A stretch of DNA of 64,000 nucleotides from Roseithermus sacchariphilus (GTDB lineage Bacteria > Bacteroidota > Rhodothermia > Rhodothermales > MEBIC09517): NCBI GenBank assembly GCA_003285105.1, contig CP030158.1:4698449-4762448 (forward strand). The letters are read 5' to 3'. Shown piece after piece: positions 50,787-59,688 of the stretch. Below the pieces are notes generated by a model that was not told the origin of the DNA, ran no database searches, and was given only the letters and a program-made list of their open reading frames with translations. Numbering within the stretch: the stretch's first letter is position 1; each line of letters begins with the position of its first letter. The translations under genes and the position numbers were made by a program.

Positions 50787-52220
50787 ATGACGGCTTCGAT
50801 CCTGCGCCACACCGGCCTGTTGCTCGCCGTGCTCCTGCTGAGCCACGGAACCCTCCACGCCCAGGTAGGCACCCACGGCCTCCCGGCGCTCGGCATGGCC
50901 GGCGGCGGCCCGGCCTTCGTCCACGACAACGACGCGCTCTTCCTGAACCCGGCCAACCTGCTCTACCCCGGCCAGCGTGGCCGGGGCGTCCTCACGCTGG
51001 GCCAGACGCAGGCCTTCACGGGGGGAAGCCTCTACCAGTTCAACCATTACAACGCCACGTTCACCGGCGGGCAGCAGCTCACCGGCCACGACGTCACCGC
51101 CACGCTGGATGCCTGGTTCGGCGCGGATCGTCGCCGTGCGGGCGTCTTTGCCGAGGCCGTCCCGCTGGCCTTCTCCTACCGGCTGCCCCGCCGCGCCTTC
51201 GGGCTGGCCGTCCGCGCCCGCACCTACTCCCAGGCCGGCCTCAACCGGGGGCTGTTCGACCTGGTGCTGCGCGGCACGGAGGAGAGCCGCGAGATCCCGC
51301 TGGACCTGGAGTTTGGCCACCTGTCCACGGTCGACGTCTCGGTGGCCTACAGCCAGGCCCTGCTCGGCGGCCGGCTGACGGTCGGCGTGGCGCCGAAGAT
51401 CGTCTTCGGGCTGGAGTACATGCAGGCCGAGATGACCTCGACGGTGGTGGTCGAGGACGACGCGCTGGCCCACCGCTTCGCCTACACCGCCCGCGCGGCC
51501 GGCGGCGTCTCGGGCGGGCTCGTCGCCGGCTTCAGCCTCTTCCAGAGCGACCCGATGGCCAACGTCGAGATCAGCCCGTTCTCGGGCATCGCCGGGCAGG
51601 GCTTCGGGGTGGACCTCGGCGCCACCTTCGCCCTGCGCAACGACGTGCTCGTGGCCGCCAGCCTGACGGACCTGGGTCAGATCGCCTGGCGGCAGGATGC
51701 GCAGACGGTGACGCCGCTCGGCTCGGAATTCCGCTTCGACGGGCTGACGTTCGACCGGGATCGCCTGCGGGACGAGTACGACAACAGCGTGGGCGCCTAC
51801 CTGGAAGCCCAGCTGGACAGCCTGGCCCGCGAGGCCTACGCCGGGGTCGCCCGTGATCTCAGCGGCTTCACCTCCGCGCTGCCCGCGGCGGCGCACGTGG
51901 GCGGCACCTGGTTCATCACGCGCAAGGCCACCCTGGCCGCCGGTTCGTCGGTGGCGCTGAACCGGGCACCGGGCTCCCTCTCGCACCAGCCGTCCTTCTA
52001 CGCCGGGGCCGAGTACCGGCTCGGCGGGCGCGTTGCCCTGCCGCTTCGCACGGGCCTCCGCATGGGCGGCGAGGGCGCGCTCACGGTCGGCTTCGGCCTG
52101 GGCCTGGAAACCCCCGTCTACGACTTCGGGCTGAGCGTTGCGGCCACGCCGAAGACGGACGTGCTGGGCGCCGGCGGGCGCTACATGGTGGCCCTGTCCG
52201 TCGGCACGTTCCGGTTCTGA
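50787..52220 (+). CDS. DUF5723/PorV-like outer-membrane beta-barrel protein
   Basis: The 477-aa protein has a signal peptide ending L-H-A-Q. It then has N-D-A-L-F-L-N-P-A-N-L, the typical N-P-A motif at the start of FadL/PorV-type barrels. Fifteen or so amphipathic strands follow and the protein ends in F-R-F. The region resembles DUF5723 family proteins of Bacteroidota. It probably sits in the outer membrane and works with the large protein encoded upstream. Transport function is not established. Confidence 0.85.
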   Translation: MTASILRHTGLLLAVLLLSHGTLHAQVGTHGLPALGMAGGGPAFVHDNDALFLNPANLLYPGQRGRGVLTLGQTQAFTGGSLYQFNHYNATFTGGQQLTGHDVTATLDAWFGADRRRAGVFAEAVPLAFSYRLPRRAFGLAVRARTYSQAGLNRGLFDLVLRGTEESREIPLDLEFGHLSTVDVSVAYSQALLGGRLTVGVAPKIVFGLEYMQAEMTSTVVVEDDALAHRFAYTARAAGGVSGGLVAGFSLFQSDPMANVEISPFSGIAGQGFGVDLGATFALRNDVLVAASLTDLGQIAWRQDAQTVTPLGSEFRFDGLTFDRDRLRDEYDNSVGAYLEAQLDSLAREAYAGVARDLSGFTSALPAAAHVGGTWFITRKATLAAGSSVALNRAPGSLSHQPSFYAGAEYRLGGRVALPLRTGLRMGGEGALTVGFGLGLETPVYDFGLSVAATPKTDVLGAGGRYMVALSVGTFRF

Positions 52221-52254
52221 GCGAATGGCCCGGGGGAGGCGCCTGCCTCCCCCT

Positions 52255-53217
52255 TCACGCCACCCGGTACGGCACGTCGTCGGCGCCGCTGAGGACGGCG
52301 TGGATGGCCTCGCTGCACATCCGCGCCATCGCCGTGCGCGCCTCGACGGTCGCGCTGCCCAGATGAGGCGCCAGCACGACCCTCGGGTGGTCGAGCAGCC
52401 CCGGATGCACCTCCGGTTCGCGCTCGAACACGTCCAGCCCGGCCCCGGCGAGGCGCCCCTCCCGGAGGGCCTCGACGAGCGCGGCCTCGTCCACCACCGG
52501 GCCCCGGGCCGTGTTGATGAGCAGGGCCGAGGGCTTCATCTGCGCGAAGGCGGCCGCGTCGATGAGATGGCGGCTGTCGTCGTTGAGCGGGCAGTGTAGC
52601 GAGATCACGTCGCTCGTCGCCAGCAGCTCCTCCAGCTCGACGCGGCGAGCGCCGAGGCGATACTCGTCGGTGGGGTTGACGCGGTGGCGGTTGTGGTAGA
52701 CGACGCGCATGCCGAAGCCGAGGGCCCGGCGTGCCATCGCCTGCCCGATCCGCCCCATCCCGACGATGCCGAGGGTTTTTCCGGCCAGTTCCATGCCGAG
52801 CAGCTCCATCGTCTCCCACCGCTGGAACCGGCCGTCGCGGACGTAGCGATCCGCCTCGCGCAACCGCCGCGCCACCGCCAGCAACAGCGCAAAGGCAAAG
52901 TCCGCCGTGGCATCGGTAAGGACGCCGGGGGTGTTGGTGACGACGATCCCCAGGCGGTGCGCCGCCGCCACGTCGATGTTGTCGTACCCGACGGCGAATT
53001 GCGCGACAACCTTGAGCGAGGGGCAGGACGCCAGCACGTGCTCGGTGACGGGATCGGACAGCACCGTCAGCAGCGCGGCGGCATCGTGCGCCACGTCGAT
53101 CAACCCGGCCTCGTCGAAGCGGCTACCCGGCTGTGCGCCGTAGATGTGGACGTCGTAGTGATCGCGAAGCAGCTGGAGTCCTGCGTCGGGCAGGGGGCGG
53201 GTGACGGCAACCTTCAT
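52255..53217 (-). CDS. D-isomer 2-hydroxyacid dehydrogenase (glyoxylate/hydroxypyruvate reductase type)
   Basis: The 320-aa NAD(P)-dependent enzyme has the Rossmann motif G-M-G-R-I-G-Q-A-M-A at about 152. The catalytic Arg is in L-I-N-T-A-R-G-P-V-V-D-E, Glu in D-V-F-E-R-E-P, and His in A-P-H-L-G-S-A-T. V-G-Y-D-N-I-D and T-N-T-P-G-V-L-T also fit. The sequence is closest to GyaR/GhrB-like glyoxylate reductases. It stands alone with a divergent KaiC-like gene 240 bp away; that spacer has two copies of the near-repeat ACCGGCAA[A/T]TT. Confidence 0.93.
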   Translation of the reverse strand: MKVAVTRPLPDAGLQLLRDHYDVHIYGAQPGSRFDEAGLIDVAHDAAALLTVLSDPVTEHVLASCPSLKVVAQFAVGYDNIDVAAAHRLGIVVTNTPGVLTDATADFAFALLLAVARRLREADRYVRDGRFQRWETMELLGMELAGKTLGIVGMGRIGQAMARRALGFGMRVVYHNRHRVNPTDEYRLGARRVELEELLATSDVISLHCPLNDDSRHLIDAAAFAQMKPSALLINTARGPVVDEAALVEALREGRLAGAGLDVFEREPEVHPGLLDHPRVVLAPHLGSATVEARTAMARMCSEAIHAVLSGADDVPYRVA

Positions 53218-53457
53218 GCGGCCGGACCTGGGGGGATGGTGGGGATGGTTCACGGGCGAAGCTAACGAACCCGGCACGTCCGTACCACCCCCGCCGGCGG
53301 CTTCACCGGCAATTTGACGCGGCCGGTGCGAGGCCGGGCGCTCGCCCGGCACGGCCGTCAACGGTCGCGGTTTAACCGGCAAATTCGTTACCTTGGCGGG
53401 TATCCGCCCGAGGGCGACGGCTCCGGCGGCCCTCTTCGTTCCCGCGTCGGTATCCGT

Positions 53458-54846
53458 ATGGTATCCACTCATATCTCCCAACTGCGTGCCGGCATCGAGC
53501 CCATCGACCGGGCCTGGGGTGGCTTCTACCGGGGCGGCTCTTACCTCGTCTACGGGCCGCAGGGCAGCGGCCGGGACCTGCTGGGGCTGGCCTTCATCCG
53601 GCAGGGCTACGCCGAGGGCGAGCCGGCCCTGTTCGTCTCGCCACGCCGCCCGCGGGACCTGCGCATCCAGGCCGCCACGCTCGGCTTCGACCTGCGGGCG
53701 GCCTACGACGACGGCCTCGTCCGCCTCATGCGCATCCCCCCGCTGCTGACGCAGCGCCACCCCGGCGACGAGGGCATCGCCCGCGCGCTGGACGACCTGG
53801 CGGCCATCCTGCACACCTATCGGCCGGCCCGCGCCGTCATCGACGACTTCGTGCCCTTCGTGCAGTTCGCCGCCTTCGACCGCTTCTGCACGGCGTTCCT
53901 GGCGCTGCTGGACCGGCTCGACCCGCTGGACACGACGCTGCTGCTGGGTATGCCCGAGCCGGCCAACGCCGCGTCGCGGCAGGTGGTGGCCTTCATGCGC
54001 CGGCACGTGACGGGGACCATCCACACGGCCCCGCCGGAGGCCGGGGACGACGCCTACACGCTGCACCTGACGGCCACGCTGGGCCATCCCCCCCACCCCG
54101 TCGTAGCCTCCTGGGCCCCTCATCCCCCCGCCAGTCCTCCGACGCCCGCTCCGCCGCAGCCCCTGCCAGACGCGCCGCCTCCCGTAGCCGAGCCCGGCCC
54201 CGCCGAGCCGCCGGCGCCGGATCCTCCCGCCGAGCCGCCGGCCAATCGGCCAGTCGCCTCGCCCGCGGATGCGCCGGACGCCCTGCTGCCCGAGGTGGCC
54301 CCGCTGATCCGGGCCGTGCCGCTCGGGACGACGGCGGCCGGCCCGCCTCCTCCCTCGCCACCGCCCATCCCGGCCATCCCGCTCGGCCGCCCGGCTCCGC
54401 CGCCCCGCCCGGCCGGGTCGCCCCCCGACGGCGAGGACGAGGCCGGGGCCGACGGGCTGGATGCCTTCCGGGCACGCCTGCACCCGTACTTCCGGCAGCG
54501 CGACGAACAGGGCACGCCGTTCCTGCTCATCGCCCTGCACCTGACCCCCGAGGGGGAGGCTTACCTGCCGTTTGCCACGCTGCACGCGCTCGTCCGTGAC
54601 CTCCTGCAGCCCTCCGATGCCCTGTACGCCGATCCCCACCACCGCCGGCTGGTCGTCCTGCTCGTCGGCCGCGCCTCCGGCGCCGAGCAGCGCTTCTTCG
54701 AGCAACTCCGGGATCGGCTGGTGGCCACCGCCCCCCACCATGCCGACGCCCTGATCCACGAAGCCCTGATCACGGCGGCCGTCCCCAACGGCAAGCCGTT
54801 CGACAGCGCCGACGCGTTCCTCACGTGGGCGCTCTACGACGGCTGA
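53458..54846 (+). CDS. KaiC/RecA-like protein fused to a degenerate GGDEF-like domain
   Basis: The 462-aa protein has three parts. Residues 1-215 are a RecA/KaiC-like core with G-G-F-Y-R-G-G-S-Y-L-V-Y and a P-loop written G-P-Q-G-S-G-R39-D40, where K-T/S of the Walker A is replaced. Its Walker B-like strand is R-A-V-I-D-D-F. Residues about 220-350 are Pro/Ala-rich. The last 110 residues resemble a GGDEF fold (F-R-A-R-L-H-P-Y-F through L-L-I-A-L-H-L and F-F-E-Q-L-R-D-R-L) but have D-P-H-H-R-R instead of the catalytic motif. ATP use is therefore doubtful; a signalling or scaffold role is inferred. A small membrane protein gene follows. Confidence 0.75.
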   Translation: MVSTHISQLRAGIEPIDRAWGGFYRGGSYLVYGPQGSGRDLLGLAFIRQGYAEGEPALFVSPRRPRDLRIQAATLGFDLRAAYDDGLVRLMRIPPLLTQRHPGDEGIARALDDLAAILHTYRPARAVIDDFVPFVQFAAFDRFCTAFLALLDRLDPLDTTLLLGMPEPANAASRQVVAFMRRHVTGTIHTAPPEAGDDAYTLHLTATLGHPPHPVVASWAPHPPASPPTPAPPQPLPDAPPPVAEPGPAEPPAPDPPAEPPANRPVASPADAPDALLPEVAPLIRAVPLGTTAAGPPPPSPPPIPAIPLGRPAPPPRPAGSPPDGEDEAGADGLDAFRARLHPYFRQRDEQGTPFLLIALHLTPEGEAYLPFATLHALVRDLLQPSDALYADPHHRRLVVLLVGRASGAEQRFFEQLRDRLVATAPHHADALIHEALITAAVPNGKPFDSADAFLTWALYDG

Positions 54847-54875
54847 CCCGGCCCCGGCTGACTCCCGCGCCCCGC

Positions 54876-55292
54876 ATGGACCTCGCCACGACCCTCGCCC
54901 TCATCCTGCTCATCGGCGCCGTCATCCTGGCCGTCGTCTCGGGCCTGGCGTACCTGCTCTACCGGAACGGGCTTCGCGCCCCGGCGCTCCCCCCGCGGCC
55001 GCCGCTGCCGCTGCACCTGGACGTGCCGGCTCCGTCGTCGTCGCCCGTCCCGTCGCCCGTCCCGTCGCCCGAACCGATCCCCGCCGACGGCGCCACGACC
55101 GAGGCCTGCTGCGCTCGGCCTCCGGCGCGTACCTGCCCGGAGGCCGAGCCCCCGGACGCCCCGCCCCGGGACGCCTTCCTGGAGTACGACGGGGAAACCT
55201 TCGTGCCCGTCCACCCGGACCGCCTCGCCGCGCCCCCTCCCGGCGAGCACACCGACGCGGAACGCCCCGCCGGCGGGTTCGCCTGGCGCTAG
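54876..55292 (+). CDS. small membrane protein with Pro-rich tail
   Basis: The 138-aa protein has a single N-terminal membrane helix (about 5-27, L-A-L-I-L-L-I-G-A-V-I-L-A-V-V) and a Pro/Ser/Ala/Glu-rich tail with two Cys and a near C-terminal E-Y-D-G-E-T-F-V-P-V. I do not recognise a family. It starts 29 bp after the KaiC-like gene and is likely co-transcribed. Its final four bases overlap the bshB1 stop on the opposite strand. Confidence 0.65.
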   Translation: MDLATTLALILLIGAVILAVVSGLAYLLYRNGLRAPALPPRPPLPLHLDVPAPSSSPVPSPVPSPEPIPADGATTEACCARPPARTCPEAEPPDAPPRDAFLEYDGETFVPVHPDRLAAPPPGEHTDAERPAGGFAWR

Positions 55293-56062
55293 CGGAACGG
55301 CTTTGGCCGTGCCAGCACCTGCACCAGATCGCTGACGCCGACGGGGCCGTGGCGGTACAGGAAGGGCTCGCCGTAGGTCGCGCCGATGCGGTAGCCGTAG
55401 GTCCGCGCCCGGGCCTCAACCCACTGGAGAAAGGCCGGGTTGGAGATGAACGTCTCCGGCTCTCCCTCGGCCGCCTCGTAGCCCGGATGGTAGAACTGCG
55501 ACCGAAACGCCAGCAGCGCCTGCATACGCTGCTCCCACACCGCACTCACGTCCACCACGAACGTCGGCTCGAAGTCGAGCGCCTGCATGTAGTGCAGCAC
55601 GTGGTGCGGGCGCCAGGGCTCCTGCGGGGTCCCGTCCGGTCCGGTCGTCTCAATGGCGCGCAGGCCGCTGTAGAAGAGCGCCTCGACGGCCAGCCGGGTG
55701 GCGGCGCCGTGATCGGGATGGCGGCAATGATCCGGCGGCGCGCCCACGAGCACGATGTGGGGGCGATAGCGACGGACGACCTCGATGACCCGCTCCCGGT
55801 GCGCCCGTGTGTTGGTGATGTCCCCATCGGGCAGGCCCAGGTTTTCCCGGGCCGAGAGGCCGATGATGGCCGAGGCGGCCCGGGCCTCCTGCCTCCGCAG
55901 CGCCGGCGTCCCCCGCGAGCCGAGCTCGCCCTGCGTGAAGTCGACGATGCCGACGCGGTAGCCCTGCTGCACGAGCAGGCACACCGTCCCGCCGGCGCAG
56001 AGCTCGACGTCGTCGGGATGCGCGGCGAGCGCGAGCACATCGAGCGTGGGCGTGTCCGTCAT
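55289..56062 (-). CDS. bshB1: bacillithiol biosynthesis deacetylase BshB1
   Basis: The 257-aa zinc-dependent LmbE-type deacetylase removes the acetyl group from GlcNAc-malate in bacillithiol synthesis. The N-terminal A-H-P-D-D zinc motif (about 14-18), the H-P-D-H pair at about 108-111, F-T-Q-G-E-L-G-S-R-G-T and L-G-L-P-D-G-D-I match BshB1. Bacillithiol is the low-molecular-weight thiol of many Firmicutes and Bacteroidota relatives. bshA and bshC are not in the window. leuS starts 52 bp away on the same strand's upstream side. Confidence 0.93.
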   Translation of the reverse strand: MTDTPTLDVLALAAHPDDVELCAGGTVCLLVQQGYRVGIVDFTQGELGSRGTPALRRQEARAASAIIGLSARENLGLPDGDITNTRAHRERVIEVVRRYRPHIVLVGAPPDHCRHPDHGAATRLAVEALFYSGLRAIETTGPDGTPQEPWRPHHVLHYMQALDFEPTFVVDVSAVWEQRMQALLAFRSQFYHPGYEAAEGEPETFISNPAFLQWVEARARTYGYRIGATYGEPFLYRHGPVGVSDLVQVLARPKPFR

Positions 56063-56114
56063 GGGGGGCCTGGGGGGATGGCGATGGGGGCGGCGCGTCC
56101 GGCCGGATGGCGCG

Positions 56115-58772
56115 TCAGCTCACCACGAAGTTGACGATCTTGCCGGGCACGTAGATCTCGCGGCGCAGCGTCTTGCCATCGAGGAAGCGTCGCACGTTGT
56201 CCTCGGCCTTCGCCCGCGCCAGGATCGCCTCCTTGTCCGCATCGGCCGGGACGGTGATGGTGGCGCGCAGCTTGCCGTTGACCTGCACGGCCAGGGCGAG
56301 CTCCTCTTCTTCGAGGTAGGCCTCGACGACGGCCGGCCAGGGCTCATAGGCCAGGCTCTCGGCGTGCCCGAGCCGCTGCCACAGCTCCTCGGCCAGATGC
56401 GGGGCGAACGGGCTCAGCAGCAGCACGAACGGCTCGACGACGGCTTTCGGCAGGGCCTCCCACTTCATGGCGGCGTTGACGAACTCCATCATGGCCGCGA
56501 TGGCCGTGTTGAAGCGCAGCCCTTCGATGTCGTCGGTGACCTTGCGGATGGTCTGGTGCAACGTGCGGAGCTGCTCCTTCGACGGCGCGGCGTCGGTGAC
56601 GGCAGCGGCCAGGCCGTCGGTATCGTCCGTCACGAGGCGCCAGACGCGGTTCAGGAAACGCGAGACGCCCTCGACGCCCTTCATGCTCCAGGGCTTGACC
56701 TGCTCCAGCGGCCCCATGAACATCTCGTAGAGCCGCAGCGCATCGGCCCCGTAGCGGGCCACGACCTCGTCGGGGTTGACGACGTTGCCGCGGCTCTTGC
56801 TCATCTTGTGCGAGCGGGCATCCACCAGCACCTGCGGGTGGCTTTTCAGGACGAACCCGTCGCCGCGCTTCTCGACCTCGTCTTCGGCCACCTTCCGCGC
56901 CGTCACCGGCTCGCCCGTTTCGGTGTGCACCCCCTCCTTCACGAACGCCGCCGAGACGGGGTGCCCGTCGCCGTCGTAGTAGGCCGTGTACTCCATCTCC
57001 CCGAGGATCAGCCCCTGGTGGACCAGGCGCGTGAACGGCTCGGGGGTAGCAACGACACCGGCGTCGTAGAGCACCTTGTGCCAGAAGCGGGCGTAGAGCA
57101 GGTGCAGCACAGCGTGCTCGGCCCCCCCGATGTAGAGGTCCACCGGCATCCAGTAGCGCTCCTTGTCCGGGTCCACGAGGCGCTCGTCGTTGTGCGGGTC
57201 GATGAAGCGGAGGTAGTACCAGCACGAGCCGGCCCATTGCGGCATGGTGTTGGTTTCCCGGCGCGCGGGCTTGCCCGTCTCCGGATCGGTCGTGTGCAGC
57301 CAGTCCGTGGCGTTGGCGAGCGGGCCCTCCGGCGTACCGCTCGGCTTGAACTCGGCGAGGTCCGGCAGCGTCACCGGCAGCACATCCTCGGGCAGCGGCT
57401 TCGGCTGGCCGTCGACGTAGATGATGGGGAACGGCTCACCCCAGTAGCGCTGGCGGCTGAAGAGCCAGTCGCGCAGCTTGTAGTTGACCTTCCCCTCGCC
57501 GCGTCCGTGGGCTTCGAGCCATGCGATGACCTTGCGCTTGGCCTCGGCCACGCTCAGGCCGTTGATCGAGAAGCCCCGTTCGGCGATGCCCGGGATCTCG
57601 CGATCCTCGCTGGAGGAGTTGATCAGGATGCCGTCGCCGGTGTAGGCCTCCTTCGAGACGTCCCCGCCGCTGACGACCTCGCGGATCGGCAGGTTGAAGG
57701 CCCGGGCGAAGGCGTAGTCCCGCTCGTCGTGCGCGGGCACGGCCATGATGGCGCCGGTGCCGTAGGAGGCCAGCACGTAGTCCGCCACCCAGATCGGCAC
57801 GGCTTCGCCGTTGACGGGGTTGATGGCATAGGCGCCGGTGAACACGCCGGTCTTTTCCTTCTGCAGCTCGGTGCGCTCCAGGTCGCTCTTGGCCGCCGTG
57901 GCGCGGCGGTAGCGTTCGACGGCCGGCCGGTGCTCGTCGGTCGTGATCGTGTCGACGAGCGGGTGCTCGGGGGCCAGCACGAGGTAGGTAGCGCCGAAGA
58001 GCGTGTCCGGGCGCGTGGTGAAGACGCGGATCTGCTCGTCCGGGAAGCCGGCGACGTCAAAGAGGACATCGGCCCCTTCGGAGCGGCCGATCCAGTTGCG
58101 CTGCATCTCCTTGGTGCTCTCGGGCCAGTCCAGCTCGTCGAGCCCTTCGAGCAGACGCTCGGCATAGGCGGTGATCTTGAGCATCCACTGGCGCAACGGC
58201 CGGCGCTCGACAGGGTAGCCGCCGACCTCGCTCTTGCCGTCGATGACCTCCTCGTTGGCGAGCGTCGTGCCCAGCGCCTCGCACCACCAGACGGGCACCT
58301 CGGCCTGATAGGCCAGCCCGCGCTCGTAGAGCTTCAGGAAGATCCACTGGGTCCAGCGGTAGTAGGCCGGATCGGTCGTGTTGATCTCCCGGTCCCAGTC
58401 GTACGAGAAGCCGAGCGCCTTGAGCTGACGCCGGAAGGTGGCGATGTTGGCCTCGGTGGTGATGCGCGGGTGGGTGTTCGTCTTGAGGGCGTGCTGCTCG
58501 GCCGGCAGGCCGAAGGCGTCCCAGCCCATGGGATGCAGCACGTTGTACCCGCGCATGCGCTTGTAGCGAGCCAGGATGTCGGTCGCGGTGTAGCCCTCGG
58601 GATGGCCGACGTGCAGCCCCGCCCCGCTGGGGTAGGGAAACATATCGAGCACGTAGTACTTGGGCTTGTTCGGATCGAAGTCCGGGTCGCCCGGCCCGGG
58701 GGTGCGGAAGGTGCGGCGCGCCTCCCAGTAGCGCTGCCACTTGGGTTCGACGGTTTCGAAGGGGTAGGACAT
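56115..58772 (-). CDS. leuS: leucyl-tRNA synthetase
   Basis: This class Ia synthetase of 885 aa charges tRNA-Leu and edits wrong amino acids. The HIGH box reads H-V-G-H-P-E-G-Y near residue 55. The CP1 editing domain (about 225-430) includes [22 protein letters not shown] and the K-M-S-K-S-R-G-N loop (about 655) follow, and the C-terminal anticodon-binding helices end G-K-I-V-N-F-V-V-S. Size and domain order are standard for bacteria. The bshB1 gene lies 52 bp downstream. Confidence 0.98.
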   Translation of the reverse strand: MSYPFETVEPKWQRYWEARRTFRTPGPGDPDFDPNKPKYYVLDMFPYPSGAGLHVGHPEGYTATDILARYKRMRGYNVLHPMGWDAFGLPAEQHALKTNTHPRITTEANIATFRRQLKALGFSYDWDREINTTDPAYYRWTQWIFLKLYERGLAYQAEVPVWWCEALGTTLANEEVIDGKSEVGGYPVERRPLRQWMLKITAYAERLLEGLDELDWPESTKEMQRNWIGRSEGADVLFDVAGFPDEQIRVFTTRPDTLFGATYLVLAPEHPLVDTITTDEHRPAVERYRRATAAKSDLERTELQKEKTGVFTGAYAINPVNGEAVPIWVADYVLASYGTGAIMAVPAHDERDYAFARAFNLPIREVVSGGDVSKEAYTGDGILINSSSEDREIPGIAERGFSINGLSVAEAKRKVIAWLEAHGRGEGKVNYKLRDWLFSRQRYWGEPFPIIYVDGQPKPLPEDVLPVTLPDLAEFKPSGTPEGPLANATDWLHTTDPETGKPARRETNTMPQWAGSCWYYLRFIDPHNDERLVDPDKERYWMPVDLYIGGAEHAVLHLLYARFWHKVLYDAGVVATPEPFTRLVHQGLILGEMEYTAYYDGDGHPVSAAFVKEGVHTETGEPVTARKVAEDEVEKRGDGFVLKSHPQVLVDARSHKMSKSRGNVVNPDEVVARYGADALRLYEMFMGPLEQVKPWSMKGVEGVSRFLNRVWRLVTDDTDGLAAAVTDAAPSKEQLRTLHQTIRKVTDDIEGLRFNTAIAAMMEFVNAAMKWEALPKAVVEPFVLLLSPFAPHLAEELWQRLGHAESLAYEPWPAVVEAYLEEEELALAVQVNGKLRATITVPADADKEAILARAKAEDNVRRFLDGKTLRREIYVPGKIVNFVVS

Positions 58773-58867
58773 GTTCGGCCAACCGGAACAGGGGTGTGCA
58801 CAACGAAGGGAGGGAAGCTACACAATCTGCAACGGGAATGTTCGCCAATTTCCGGTAAGGAAGCGGC

Positions 58868-59530
58868 GGGCTGTGAGCCGTCAGCTGTCAGCCGTCAGCC
58901 GTCAGCGGTCAGCGATCAGTCCGAAGCCAGCAGCCCGAAGCCAGCAGTCCGAAGCCAGCAGCCCGAAGCTAGATCCTCCCCTTGCGAAGGGGAGGTGTCG
59001 CGCAGCGACGGAGGGGTAGACCCCGGCGATGGCGGCTTCGCGGCGGGGGTGCACCCCCTTCCCCCTGCGGGGACTTCCCCCTGGCCGCGTGGCGCGGCCA
59101 GGGGGAAGAACTCGTTCCGGCCCGAAGCCAGCAGCCCGAAGCTAGATCCTCCCCTTGCGAAGGGGAGGTGTCGCGCAGCGACGGAGGGGTAGACCCCGGC
59201 GATGGTGGCTTCGCGGCGGGGGTGCACCCCCTTCCCCCTGCGGGGACTTCCCCCTGTACGGCCGCGTGGCGCGGCCAGGGGGAAGAACTCGTTCCGGCCC
59301 GAAGCCAGCAGCCCGTAGCCAGATCCTCCCCTTGCGAAGGGGAGGTGTCGCGCAGCGACGGAGGGGTAGACCCCGGCGATGGCGGCTTCGCGGCGGGGGT
59401 GCACCCCCTTCCCCCTGCGGGGACTTCTCCCTGTACGGCCGCGTGGCGCGGCCAGGGGGAAGAACTCGTTCCGGCACGAAGCCAGCAGCCCGAAGCCAGC
59501 CACCCGTAGCCAGCAGCCCGTAGCCAGCAG
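58868..59530. repeat. composite intergenic repeat region: GTCAGC/CGAAGCCAGCAGC modules and three copies of a 173-177-bp unit
   Basis: The 916-bp spacer between leuS and the hybrid regulator gene begins with short GTCAGC repeats and CGAAGCCAGCAGC repeats (58868-58967). It then has nearly three copies of a long unit starting at 58968, 59141 and 59318. Each unit starts GATCCTCCCCTTGCGAAG and includes a hairpin-forming CCCCTTGCGAAGGGG, a second GC-rich pair, and ends with GGGAAGAACTCGTTCCGG. Copies two and three carry a 4-bp insertion. All frames translate into low-quality basic peptides; I see no gene. The short modules also occur at 16390-16520, inverted. Confidence 0.88.
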
Positions 59531-59688
59531 CCGGCCGCCATCTTGCACCCCGGCACTCGCTTTGCTATCGTGCCTTCCCGCCATGCCGGAGGCCCACCAC
59601 CGGCGCGGGCGGATGTATCGACCCGCGATGCAGGCAGGGTCGGCCGGACAGGTATTCCGCCGTTGCCCCCCGGATCCCGCCAGGTTCT

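Noticed and set aside
58868-59530. Possible CRISPR array
   Set aside because: The units are 173-177 bp and almost identical throughout, with no short repeat plus unique spacer pattern and no cas genes nearby.
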